This document shows, piece after piece, positions 23,248-33,561 of a DNA stretch of 64,000 nucleotides. Source of the DNA: Erinaceus europaeus (Eukaryota > Chordata > Mammalia > Eulipotyphla > Erinaceidae); NCBI RefSeq assembly GCF_950295315.1, contig NC_080170.1:96934477-96998476 (forward strand). Reading direction: 5' to 3'. The notes under the pieces are model-generated. The model was not told the origin of the DNA, searched no databases, and saw nothing but the letters and a program-made list of their open reading frames with translations. Every line of letters starts with the position of its first letter. Positions within the stretch are counted from its first letter, which is position 1. The position numbers were made by a program, and so were the translations under genes.

Positions 23248-24276
23248 ATGGTCATATCAATCGATGCAGAGAAATCCTTTGACAAAATACAACATCCCTT
23301 TATGATCAAAACACTACAAAAAATGGGAATAGATGGAAAATTCCTGAAGATAGTGGAGTCTATATATAGCAAACCTACACCCAACATCATACTCAATGGT
23401 GAAAAACTGGAAGCATTTCCCCTCAGATCAGGTACTAGACAGGGCTGCCCACTATCACCATTACTATTCAACATAGTGTTGGAAGTTCTTGCCATAGCAA
23501 TCAGGCAGGAGCAAGGAATTAAAGGCATACAGATTGGAAGAGAAGAAGTCAAACTCTCCTTATTTGCAGATGACATGATAGTATACATGGAAAAACCTAA
23601 GGAATCCAGCAAGAAGCTTTTGGAAATCATCAGGCAATACAGTAATGTGTCAGGCTATAAAATTAACACTCAAAAGTCAGTGGCATTCCTCTATGCAAAC
23701 ACTAAGTTAGAAGAAATTGAAATCCAGAAATCAGTTCCTTTTTCTATAGCAACAAAAACAATAAAATATCTAGGAGTAAACCTAACCAAAGAAGTGAAAG
23801 ACTTGTATACTGAAAATTATGAGTCACTACTCAAAGAAATTGAAAAAGACACAAAGAAGTGGAAAGATATTCCATGTTCATGGATTGGAAGAATTAACAT
23901 CATCAAAATGAATATATTGCCCAGAGCCATCTACAAATTTAATGCTATCCCCATCAAGATCCCAAGCACATTTTTTAGGAGAATAGAAAAAATGCTACAA
24001 ATGTTTATCTGGAACCAGAAAAGACCTAGAATTGCCAAAACAATCCTGAGAAAAAAGAACAGAACCGGAGGCATCACACTCCCAGATCTCAAACTGTATT
24101 ATAGGGCCATTGTCATCAAAACTGCTTGGTACTGGAACATGAACAGACACACTGACCAGTGGAATAGAATTGAGAGCCCGGAAATGAGGCCCCACACGTA
24201 TGGACATCTAATCTTTGACAAAGGGGTCCAGACTATTACATGGGGAAAGCAGAGTCTCTTCAACAAATGGTGTTGA
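23248..24276 (+). pseudogene. L1 ORF2 reverse transcriptase segment
   Basis: These 342 codons encode the RT core of ORF2p, which copies L1 RNA at a nicked target. The frame is open from 23167, and the first Met at 23248 is internal, not a real start. Visible motifs are [12 protein letters not shown] (residues 4-15), [16 protein letters not shown] (about 55-70) and [10 protein letters not shown] (about 103-112), which holds the two catalytic aspartates. The endonuclease domain and the first part of the RT fingers are missing because of the internal deletion. The frame ends at a stop created by the nested insertion at 24276; without it the frame would run on into the next entry. Confidence 0.92.
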
Positions 24277-24474
24277 ATTACAGAATTACAGAAGCCAGAC
24301 CTTCTACCTTCTGCAACCCTCAATGACCCTGGGTCCATGCTCCCAGAGGGATAGAGAATGGGAAAGCTATCGGGGGAGGGGGTGGGATATGGAGAATGGG
24401 TGGTGGGAATTGTGTGGAGTTGTACCCCTCCTACCCTATGGTTTTGTTAATTAATCCTTTCTTTAAAAAAAAAA
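24276..24474 (+). mobile_element. short 5'-truncated L1 3' end nested in L1
   Basis: The last ~190 bp of the variant-2 3' UTR ('agaagccagaccttctacct' to 'ccctatggttttgttaatta') plus poly-A. The 11-bp target AAATGGTGTTG is duplicated at 24265-24275 and 24475-24485. Insert plus duplication is 210 bp, a multiple of three, but it brings an immediate in-frame TGA. Confidence 0.95.
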
Positions 24475-24513
24475 AAATGGTGTTGGAAACAGTGGGTTGA
24501 AACATGCAGAAGA

Positions 24514-25479
24514 ATGAAACTGAATCACTGTATTTCACCAAATACAAAAGTAAATTCCAAGTGGATCAAGGACTTGGATGTTAGACCACAAACTATCAGA
24601 TACTTAGAGGAAAATATTGGCAGAACTTTTTTCCGCATAAATTTTAAAGACATTTTCAATGAAACGAATCCAATTACAAGGAAGACTAAGGCAAGTATAA
24701 ACCTATGGGACTACATCAAATTAAAAAGCTTCTTCACAGCAAAAGAAACCACTACCCAAACCAAGAGACCCCTCACAGAATGGGAGAAGATCTTTACATG
24801 CCATACATCAGATAATAGTTTAATAACCAACATATATAAAGAGCTTGCCAGACTCAACAACAAGACAACAAATAACCCCATCCAAAAGTGGGGGGAGGAC
24901 TTGGACAGAATATTCACCACAGAAGAGATCGAAAAGGCCGAGAAACACATGAAAAAATGCTCCAAGTCTCTGATTGTCAGAGAAAGGCAAATAAAGACAA
25001 CAATGAGATATCACTTCACTCCTGTGAGAATGTCATACATCAGAAAACGTAACAGCAGCAAATGCTGGAAAGGGTGTGGGGTCACAGGAACCCTCCTGCA
25101 CTACTGGTGGGAATGTCAGTTGGTCCAACCTCTGTGGAGAACAGTCTGGAGAACTCTCAGAAGGCTAGAAATGGACCTACCCTATGACCCTGCAATTCCC
25201 CTCCTGGGGATATATCCTAAGGAACCCAACACATCCATCCAAAAAGATCTGTGTACACATATGTTCTTGGCAGCACAATTTGTAATAGCCAAAACCTGGA
25301 AGCAACCCAGGTGTCCAACAACAGATGAGTGGCTGAGCAAGTTGTGGTATATACACACAATGGAATACTACTCAGCTGTAAAAAATGGTGACTTCACCGT
25401 TTTCAGCCGATCTTGGATGGACCTTGAAAAAATCATGTTGAGTGAAATAAGTCAGAAACAGAGGATGAATATGGGATGA
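24514..25479 (+). pseudogene. L1 ORF2 C-terminal region
   Basis: These 321 codons continue ORF2 beyond the nested insert in the same frame. They comprise a basic region after the RT and the Cys-containing C-terminal segment (NSSKCWKGCGVTGTLLHYWW, then CQLVQPLW), which is needed for L1 mobility in other species. The Met at 24514 is internal. The stop at about 25479 matches the family's C-terminus (QKQRMNMG). No frameshift is seen, unlike the copy at 7418-13307, so this element is younger or better preserved. Confidence 0.9.
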
Positions 25480-25750
25480 TCTCACTCTCAGGCAGAAGTT
25501 GAGAAACAAGATTAGAAAAGAAAACACAAGTCGAACCTGAACTGGAATTGGAGTATTACACCAAAGTAAGAGACTCTGGGGTGGGTGGGTGGGTGGGGAG
25601 AATACAGGTCCATGAAAGATGATGAATGACATAGTGGGGGTTGTATTGTTAAATGGGAATCTGGGGAATGTTATGCATGTACAAACTATTGTATTTACTG
25701 TTGAATGTAAAACATTAATTCCCCAATAAAGAAATAAATTATAAAAAAAA
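25480..25750 (+). other. L1 3' UTR, short type
   Basis: About 270 bp with a (GGGT)n run at 25577-25598 and the end 'aacattaattccccaataaag'. This end recurs at 42232-42290, 45440-45675, 54783-55120 (minus) and 63600-63860. It differs from the 1.3 kb 3' UTR of the L1 at 7418-13307. Confidence 0.85.
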
Positions 25751-25774
25751 ATTAAAAGAATGAGATCAAGTGGA

Positions 25775-26040
25775 AAGGGCCTGGGTAGTGGCCCATCTAT
25801 TTAAGGATCCGGGCAAGATCCTGGTTAAGCCACTGCTCCCTACCTGTATCAGGGACACCTCATGAAGAGTGAAGCAGGTCTGCAGATGTCTGTATTTCTC
25901 TCTTCCTCTCTTTCTCCTGTTCTCCTTTCAATTTCTCTCTGTCCTATCGAATAAAAGATGGAAAAATGGCCACCAGAAGTGGTAGATTATTAGTGGAAGC
26001 ACTGAGTAATAACCCTGAAGGCCAAAAAAAAAAAAAGAGA
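25775..26040 (+). mobile_element. SINE type A (long form)
   Basis: Head decayed, then 'gaagcaggtctgcagatgtc', 'tttctctctgtcctatcgaa', the distal 'atggccaccagaagtggtag' module and poly-A leading to (GA)n at 26036-26054. Confidence 0.8.
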
Positions 26041-26054
26041 GAGAGAGAGAGAGC

Positions 26055-26188
26055 AGGTTGGTAGAAAAGGACATCGTGGGTTACAGTGGTTTGCAGACAC
26101 CTATCAGTGGAGTTGGGAAATTATACCCATGTGTCAACAACTGTACTATAAACCATATAACCACCACCCCCCAATAAAGAAAAAATAT
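26055..26188 (+). mobile_element. old L1-like 3' end fragment
   Basis: 'ggttacagtggtttgcagac', 'ggagttgggaaattatacc' and 'ccccaataaag' recall the short L1 3' UTR type, heavily diverged. Confidence 0.45.
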
Positions 26189-26189
26189 T

Positions 26190-26638
26190 GAGAATAGAGA
26201 AATGTATACCTATTTATTTGCATTTCACAAAGGGAAATGGAACTGCTATGTTAATTTTAGTCAAAGCTTCAGAATAAAGAAAAATATAGAAGTAGGTGGA
26301 CATTGCTTAATAATAAAGGGGTTAATTATGCAAATACATGTGACTAACAACAGAGCACCAAACCACATAAGGTTAAACCAACAGTTTCCAGTTGATTGGC
26401 AGTGTACAAAACACTTAAGCAATATACCTTCTAGCTATTCAGATCATCAAAACTAAGGGGACTTGATGACTCAGTGTGATACCTTACATGTGTTACTGAA
26501 AAGAAAAAAAAAAAAAAGAACATTGAGTAAAATCTGAGAAAATTCAAATAAAGAGTGTTTACTTCACAACAATATAACAATATAAGTTCATTAGTTGCAT
26601 TCATATAAAACAATATTTACATAAGGTGTTAAAAATAA
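26190..26638. other. unique DNA with a short SINE-like scrap
   Basis: Mostly unique. 26460-26515 ('gacttgatgactcagtgtga' then poly-A) may be the head of a type D SINE, but it is too short to be sure. Confidence 0.4.
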
Positions 26639-26639
26639 A

Positions 26640-27430
26640 AGCTAAGTGTGAGTGCTATACCACTACCGAAAGGATATATTTATACAAAGACTGGTATGAA
26701 AATGTTGTGTCTGATCTGTTTGCAGCAGCTCTAAACTGGGAACATTATAGATGCACCTTCAATGATGAGTAGATAAGCTATGCACAACATAATATTCAGT
26801 GGCAACACATGATGTGAACTATTGCTACAGGCAGTAATATAAATTGCATCTAGAGTGACTTCCCTCAGCCCTCAGTAAACTGTATAAAATTTTTTTTTTT
26901 TTTAGAGGCAGCTTGGTGTTTTTTTTAAGAATTCCTGGGCAAAGGGCTCTGAACCTCAATTCCATCAGAACTTTTTGTCACCAGGAATCTAGTTTTTATA
27001 CCATCACTGAAAGAGAGGCAAATCTGGAAAACAGCAGAAGTCAGGCACTGTTTCTTTCATCTGAGAGAGAAGAGGAAAAAAAGGCAGGATGCTTGGAAAT
27101 AATAATAGTTGTAGGTGTGACTTAGAACGGAAGTAAAGGCAGGACCATAGAAAAAAAGGGAAATAAATAAATAAAATAGATAAATAGGTATAGAGAGTGA
27201 TAGAATGCTAGATGGACTACACATACATACATACACACATACATACATAATATATAGAGAGTGATAGACATAGGCAACCCATATTGTGACGTTGGGAGAA
27301 CTATTGCAGTTTGCAATGAAGGGAATGGGGACAAAGAATTCTGATGGTGGGAAGGCTGTGGAATTACATCCCTATTATCCTATAATCTTATAAAGCAATA
27401 TCAAATCACTCATAAAATTTATACATATAT
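26640..27430 (+). mobile_element. old L1 ORF2 3' end plus 3' UTR
   Basis: 'gcagcagctctaaactggga', 'gatgagtagataagctatgc' and 'caacataatattcagtggca' are decayed versions of the conserved L1 C-terminal coding text. 3' UTR text shared with 20265-20750 follows. No frame survives. A (CATA)n repeat is embedded at about 27217-27250. Confidence 0.65.
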
Positions 27431-27514
27431 TTAAAAAATTTATGAGTGAATTTCAAAAAAAAGCAAAATTCTATCTTTCTATCATAGAACATTGCTTACT
27501 AAGGATATACGAGT

Positions 27515-27668
27515 TTTTTTCTTTAATGTATTCTTTACTTTTATGGAAGAGAATGAGAGAGAGAGCAGAGCAGTGCTCTCACTCTGGCACATGAAGCTGT
27601 CAGAAATTTGGACCTAGGGCCTCTGTACATGAACGAGGCAATACTCATGCTACCGCTACTCTGCTCCT
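27515..27668 (-). mobile_element. SINE type C/D, minus strand
   Basis: 'gagcagagcagtgctctcac', 'tctggcacatgaagctgtca' and the right end 'catgctaccgctactctgct' fit a decayed minus-strand copy. Confidence 0.6.
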
Positions 27669-27669
27669 C

Positions 27670-28704
27670 TTGCTTTTACTGAGAGTTTGTATGATTTTCC
27701 ATAAATCCAGGTGTTTTGAAAATAGCACAGTAATGGTTTATCTCCATTACTTAATTCACATAGGTATTCTAATTTAACCTCTGTTCCATGGAAAAGAAAA
27801 GATTTACTCTCAACTTTGGTTTGAGAAAGATAAGCAGATTTCATTTCAGTTCCTTTTTTACTCTTATATATCCCTTTCCCTATTGTCCATTGTGGAAATA
27901 ATTTGTATTAGTAATAATTTTATATTATGTTTATCACTATTATAAATCTGTCATGTACAGGACAAATCTCTGTAATTTCCTTTTCTCAATAAAAATGTTA
28001 CATACATCTCAATAGTTCTGCTTCCCTCAGAATGAAGTTGAAAAGCGAAGACGTAAACTCTTTTTAGCATTCTATGACTTAAAAGAAAGACTATATTAAG
28101 AAATAAAGACAAAAATATAATGTGCACCTGACAGAAAGGGCTTGAAATTATTGAATAAGGGAATTTGGAAATGAACTATTATATAGTGTTACTTTTTATC
28201 CCTTTAAAGTTTATTTAGTCATTCTGATTTACTTGCTAAAGATACAAATTAAAGAAAAAGTAAGTTTTGTTAAAATACAACCAAAATATGAATAAGATAA
28301 ATACATGAAGGAAAGAAGGAAGGAAAGCAGAGGGAGGGGAAGTGGGAGACAGGGGAGGAGGAAAAAAATGAAAGAGGCTTACTGATATAAATTTTATTAG
28401 GTACTAAATGATCTTCACAGTATTATCCAAGAATCTTGAAAAGCTCCTATATGATTCTTGAAAAGTCTTAGAATATATTTACCGACGACTCAAATATTTA
28501 TGATCTAGATATTGTTTTCCTTTTCCTCATTTTAAGGGTTTGTTTATTTATTATGTTTTCTTGGGATATTTAGAATGTCTAAAATAGTAGGATCATAATA
28601 TCATATTACCCCTAAAGTAGAAAATGTTTTCCTTAGTTTTGTGAACATACTATAACAAAATCGGAAAGTCATTTGATATCAATGATCAAGATTCTGTCTT
28701 TTAC
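27670..28704. other. unique AT-rich DNA with GA tract
   Basis: About 1 kb, mostly unique. 28305-28378 is a purine tract (GAAAGAAGGAAGGAAAGCAG and similar). No coding frame is supported. Confidence 0.5.
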
Positions 28705-28705
28705 A

Positions 28706-28904
28706 AAAGTGTTTATTTAATATTTTGATAGAACCAAGAAAAATTGAGAGGGATGGGGGAGATAGAGAGGGAGAGAGAAACCTGCAGCACTGCTTCACCA
28801 CTTATGAAGTTTCCCCAGCAGGTGGGGACTGGGAATTTGAATCTGGGTCCTTGCACATACTAATGTGTGTTCTCTACCAGGTGCATCACCACCCAGCCCA
28901 TCAG
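28706..28904 (-). mobile_element. SINE type B, minus strand
   Basis: 'tttaatattttgatagaacc', 'cagcactgcttcaccactta', 'cagcaggtggggactgggaa' and the head 'aggtgcatcaccacccagcc'. Confidence 0.9.
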
Positions 28905-29286
28905 TAATCAAAATTCTATTAGAAATGTTGTATACTGAAAACATCTTAACATTTTATTAAAATAAGAAACTCTTCTGAACATGGATGTTTTTCCTATCTG
29001 TCAGAAATTGCACGGTATGCTCAAGCTATTCCTATAGAGTTAACTTAATTTATAAAGACCTATTGTACTTCAGTCACTGAGATGTCAGATTTCAAGAATA
29101 TAGAGATATATAAGATATAGTCTTAGTTCTTGTTCAGTCTAATAGATGATACAGATCTGTAATATCTAACATTAATTAATTCAGTGTAGTGGTAGCAACA
29201 TGTGTTGCTCTAATAAGTCAAAGTAAAATGGGAGTCATATTCAAACAAGCCTCCTTTAATCTATCCCAGACTCCTTAAATATTTGA
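28905..29286. other. unique DNA, nothing recognised
   Basis: AT-rich spacer. No repeat or gene is seen. Confidence 0.45.
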
Positions 29287-29287
29287 C

Positions 29288-29508
29288 TCTGGGGCCAGGC
29301 AGTGGGCACCTCATTAAGCATATACATTATAGTACACAAGGACCTAGGTTCAAGCCCCTGGTCATGCCCCCACCCCACAGGGGGAAAGCTTCATGGGTGG
29401 AGAAGCAGGGTTTCAGGTGTCTCTCTGTCTCTCTCCTCTATGTCCTCCTCCCCGCTCAATTTCTCTCTGTCTCTATCCAATAATAAAACAAAATAAATAA
29501 AAATATTT
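29288..29508 (+). mobile_element. SINE type B
   Basis: 'ggggccaggcagtgggcacc', 'acaaggacctaggttcaagc', an imperfect CCCCCACCCCACAGGGGG core, CT body, then TATCCAATAATAAAAC. Confidence 0.9.
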
Positions 29509-29509
29509 T

Positions 29510-29912
29510 AAAATATAAATATATTTTTGTTTCCACAGCATCGCATTACACTTGGACCCTAGAAGTGGCTTGGCATATCACAAATATTTTATTATGTACT
29601 ATCTTTTTCATTTTAGCCTTCCATTGATCATCCTCTTTAATTTAACAGATTAATGTATTGCTTCCTATGTTCCTAAACCAACTATGGTTGACATTTTCTC
29701 TTCATTGCAAACAAAGAGCTCTCCAGATTTTGAAAGAAAGCACATTTTCAACTATGGCAGAGACTAACGTTTATTTCTTCTTCCTGTATATGCAAATGCA
29801 TTAATTTTACTACCATTTTTGTAGTTGTATTTGATCTTCTAGTTGAGTTGTGGTTGATAGAACAGAAATGGGAATGATGTCCATCACTTTCAGTCCTGAT
29901 TCATTAAATGTG
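29510..29912. other. unique DNA, nothing recognised
   Basis: No repeat, RNA or coding signal is seen. Confidence 0.45.
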
Positions 29913-29913
29913 T

Positions 29914-30113
29914 CTTTTATTTTTATTTGTTTGTTTAATAAGACAGAGAATTTCAGAAGGAAGAGGACATAGGATGAGAGAAAGAGACAGATTCAGCAGT
30001 GCTGCACCACTCATGAAGCTTCTCCCCTACAGGTAAGGACTAGGGGCATGAACCCAGGTCCTTGTTTTTCCTAACATATGCACTTAACTGGGTGCACCAC
30101 AGCCTAGGGGCCT
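29914..30113 (-). mobile_element. SINE type B, minus strand
   Basis: 'atttgtttgtttaataagac', 'ctgcaccactcatgaagctt', 'cccctacaggtaaggactag' and 'gggtgcaccacagcctaggg'. Confidence 0.88.
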
Positions 30114-30184
30114 GTGAGAAGACAGCAACTTTAAGCCATTGCAGCAAATGTCAACAGGCTAAAAAAAAAAAAAAAAAGGCATTC

Positions 30185-31240
30185 ATTGTTTGAAGCGGTT
30201 TGCAAAATTTGCATTTGCATCATGTAATTGCCTTCAGGTTTAAAGTCAAATTAAAAACTAATATTGCTAGTGAATTGTCAGAATAGTTATGGGATTCAAA
30301 TGCAGTTTTTTCTCATTTCCTTTCTTAGTTCCATGAGGACTGGAAAAACACAAATTTAACTGCTTTCAGAATTTTCATCACCTTCTAATTTAATTTAAGG
30401 TTTTTGTGGCCACAAGGCATACTTTATAATGAAATTAAAATGATGTGAAGGGCAGCAGCTTCTGGTAATTGATGATTTTTGTTAGGAATTTTAGGTTTGC
30501 TTTCTAATTCTGCCATAGACTCATTCGATTACACTGTGTTCAGCAAGTTACCATTACTTGTTCAGGCAGTTCTGTAGGTGGTGTGTTAATACTCTGTTCA
30601 AATATTTATTTCTTACTATGACAGAGGAATTCCTGTGGGCAGTAACATGACACAGAATATATGCATATATTTTTTATTTTTATAGTCATCTTCTAATGTT
30701 TCTGAATCTTTTAGCTGACACTTCTCTCAGTTGTTTTTTTTTTTTTTTTTTTTCCTATAAAAGAAAAAAATGCAACCCATCTGGCAATTGTTTACAATGA
30801 ATTGAAGAGGTTTGGGAAAATTCCCTGGCAGAGTGGCACTTACATTTGTGTCATCTATGACAAATTTAATTACTGTGTTAACATAACTCTATTCTTTCTG
30901 AAATGTCAAAATGTTTTCAGGCTTTACCAATTATTTTAGATATTATAAATGATGTTGCTCTTAGTCTCAAAGGAGCCATCATTTTCCAGCTTCCCACAAA
31001 AGATATTGACCATATCAACATTTGAATCCTTCAGATTACATCTGTAAAGGAAATGGCTTTGTAGATTATTTTTTAACATGAATCTAAAAAGTTAACAGAA
31101 AATAGGTTTGCAATGAACAGTGACATATCCTAACTTTATCCAAGACATTGATCCTTGCCAGCCTGTTTCTTTTACTGTTCATTCGGTTGCCAAGACCACA
31201 ATTTCCATTGACTTTGTTAATTAGTTGAAGTTTAAATACT
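30185..31240. other. repeat-poor block, possible conserved non-coding DNA
   Basis: About 1.05 kb without a recognised repeat apart from a T-run at 30737-30754. It contains two overlapping octamer-like POU sites (ATTTGCATTTGCATC, 30208-30222) and many TAATTA/TTAAT homeobox-type cores. Conservation is a guess from texture; no alignment was possible. Confidence 0.3.
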
Positions 31241-32626
31241 TAATTTTAATGATTTTTTTTTTTTGCTATAACATTTTACTCTACCATTACTCACATACTA
31301 CAATACAATTTCCTTTGAAAAACAATTATAATAAAAGTAATTAAAGACAAAATAATCAAAGTACAACTTTAAAAAAAAAAACTACTCATGGGCAAAAACA
31401 GAAGTAGAGGGAATTAATTGATGGATTGAAGAAGCAAAACAGATGGTAGCGCTACATACACGTGCCAACACACTCCAGCCGGCAGTCTGCTCCAGATTCT
31501 GCTAAGGCCAGAAACATAGTGAAATTGATAGTAGGAGCCTGATCCAGCAGAAAAGGCCCATACTCCCTTTGGGTCCTTAAAAGCAGGCTTCCTGGCTCTG
31601 ACACAAGTAGCCCTACGCAAAATAGTATTTCACAGAAATGCTGTGTTTTCTGACCTTGTGCAAGTTTATATGCTAAAGCATATGGTCTTATTCAAGGAGG
31701 AAGAGTGCTCTTTAAATAACTGCCAAGACAATAGATGATGTAGACATACAGGGGCAAATGGATAGACAAGAGTCAAAATGATTCTTTCTTTTTGTGTCGC
31801 AATCATTTCTTCTCTATTTGTAAACAATCTTGTCTTTGTATTTAAAATACTATTGCCAGGTGAATGCCTCACAAACTACTCAAGTTGCATAAATGATTAG
31901 CATAACTCTGCTTAGGGAGATAGCACTACAATTTATTAAAATCTTTGAAAGAATAGGGAGGGCAGTAAGAATTTGGTTAAATCAAACATAAAATAAATCA
32001 AGTTGTCCACTGAGAAGAAGAAACTTGAGACTAAAAGGGTAGCATTTTCTTAAATGAGATGGAATCTTGGCTTCATTGACTGGAGGTTAAAACTTAGGCT
32101 ATCTACCCAAGTTTAGTCCTATGACATCATTAAGAGAGTTTTAAGGAAAAGAAGGTGAAAGAAGAAGAGCTGCAAATACTAAGATTGGTCATAGACTATA
32201 TTCCATATAGTTCATTGACTTTTAGTCAGAATGACCTAAGTTACCATGAAGAGAATAAAAGGGAAAAGTATATATTTTGACACCAATTTTAGATAGCCAT
32301 CTCTTGTAAGGTAACTCAGGAGGGAATAGAACAGTTAAATTGGAGCAAATGTTTAGGAAAAAAATCTACTTTGATAGACAAATTTTTGAGGGTAATTAAA
32401 GCACAGAGGATGTGTATAAAGGTACTTACCAGGGAGGACAATTGATAACAGTTGTATTTAGGCCATGACTGACTTGGTCAAATAATACTTGTGTTAACCA
32501 AGCTTTCATCATTTAAGAAATAAGTAACCAGTAATTTGGAAGTCTAGCAGCAGTAAGTAATGACAGCACAGGAATAATTTACTCAATCCTAGTCACTGAG
32601 TTTACAACATAAAGAAAAAGCCATTC
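31241..32626. other. unique DNA, nothing recognised
   Basis: T-run at 31253-31264, then unique sequence. 31430-31620 is GC-richer than its flanks but matches no family I know. Confidence 0.45.
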
Positions 32627-32767
32627 AAGGACTGGGTGGTGGCACAGTCATCTGAGTGTCCATGTTACTGTGCACAAGGACCCAGGTTCAAGTCCCTCCA
32701 GTCCCCACCTGCAGAGGGTAAGCTTTACAAGTGGTGAAGCACGGCTGTAGGTGTCATTCTTTTCTCT

Positions 32768-33261
32768 TTTTAAAAAATATTATTGGGGGTCGGGCGGTGG
32801 CGCATGTGGCTCAAAGCGCATGTGGCTCAAAGCCCATGGACGGGGTAAGGATCCCCACCTGCAGGGGAGTCGCTTCACAAGCGGTGAAGCAGGTCTGCAG
32901 GTGTCTATCTTTCTCTCCCCCTCTCTGTCTTCCCCTCCTCTCTCCATTTCTCTCTGTCCTATCTAACAACAACGACATAAACAATGGCAATAATAATAAC
33001 CACAATGAGGCTACAACAACAAGGGCGACAAAAGGGGGGAAAATGGCCTCCAGGAGCGGTGGATTCATGGTGCAGGCACTGAGCCCAGCAATAACTCTGG
33101 AAGAAAAAAAATTATTTATTTTATTTCAATGAGAGGGAGATCTAGAGAGAAAGATATAGAAAGACCAGTGCACTGCTCAGATCTGGTTTATGGTGGAGCT
33201 AGGGATTAAACCTGTGACCTTGGAGCCTCAGGCAAAATTATGCTATCTCCCTACCCCTATC
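32768..33261 (-). mobile_element. SINE type C, minus strand, itself interrupted
   Basis: The body is at 33110-33250 ('agaccagtgcactgctcaga', 'gggattaaacctgtgacctt', 'aattatgctatctccctacc'). Its A/T-rich tail (TTTTTAAAAAATATTATT) is at 32768-32785, separated from the body by a type A SINE. It lies inside the type B element. Confidence 0.8.
32786..33108 (+). mobile_element. SINE type A (long form), innermost of the nest
   Basis: Good copy: GGGGTCGGGCGGTGGCGC head, CCCCACCTGCAGGGGAGTCG core, 'ctgtcctatctaacaacaac' and the distal 'ggcctccaggagcggtggat' module. A 16-bp stretch of the head is duplicated in tandem (32800-32815 and 32816-32831). Confidence 0.93.
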
Positions 33262-33345
33262 ATTCTTTTCTCTACCTCTCTATCTGCCTTTCCCCTCTTA
33301 CTCCCCTCTCAATTTTTCTGTTTTATTGAATTAAAAAAAAAAAAA

Positions 33346-33551
33346 AGGAAGAAAGGAAAGAAAGAAGGGAGGGAGAAAGGGAGGGAGGGAGGGAGAGAGG
33401 GAGTGAGGAAGGAAGGAAGAAAGGAAGGAAGGAAGGAAGGAAGGAAGGAAGGAAGGAAGGAAGGAAGGAAGGAAAGGAGGCAGGGAGGAAGGAAGGAAGG
33501 AAGGAAGGAAGGAAGGAAGGAAGGAAGGAAGGAAGGAAGGGAGGAAAAAAA
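33346..33551. repeat. (GGAA)n/(GGGA)n microsatellite, ~205 bp
   Basis: A pure purine strand made mainly of GGAA units with GGGA and GGAG variants at the left. It begins at the poly-A of the preceding SINE. Six-frame translation gives Lys/Glu/Gly or Ser/Phe/Leu/Pro repeats that are not proteins. Confidence 0.98.
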
Positions 33552-33561
33552 AAGTGGCTGC

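Larger units (their letters stand above)
22859..25750 (+). mobile_element. LINE-1 with 5' UTR joined to ORF2 (internal deletion)
   Basis: The element starts at an apparently genuine L1 5' end (GGCGGAGCTACGAGCAGCAG), runs about 355 bp through a G/C-rich 5' UTR, then jumps near 23214 into the middle of ORF2. It continues to the 3' UTR and an A-rich tail at 25741-25750. The flanks carry the same 14+ bp (ATTAAAAGAATGAG at 22845-22858 and 25751-25764), which shows one insertion event. ORF1 and the endonuclease part of ORF2 are absent. A 199-bp L1 3' end is nested at 24276-24474. The clean ORF2 frame and perfect TSD suggest a young copy. Confidence 0.93.
32628..33345 (+). mobile_element. SINE type B split by nested SINEs
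   Basis: The left part (32628-32767) carries the head 'gactgggtggtggcacagtc' and body. The right part (33262-33345) carries the remaining CT-rich body and poly-A. TCATTCTTTTCTCT occurs at both break points and is the TSD of the inserted material. Confidence 0.88.

Noticed and set aside
23248..25479. Autonomous, mobile L1
   Set aside because: ORF1 and the endonuclease domain are missing and ORF2 is interrupted by a nested insertion.
33346..33551. CRISPR-like or other spaced repeat array
   Set aside because: It is an uninterrupted tetranucleotide microsatellite with no spacers, and the genome is mammalian.
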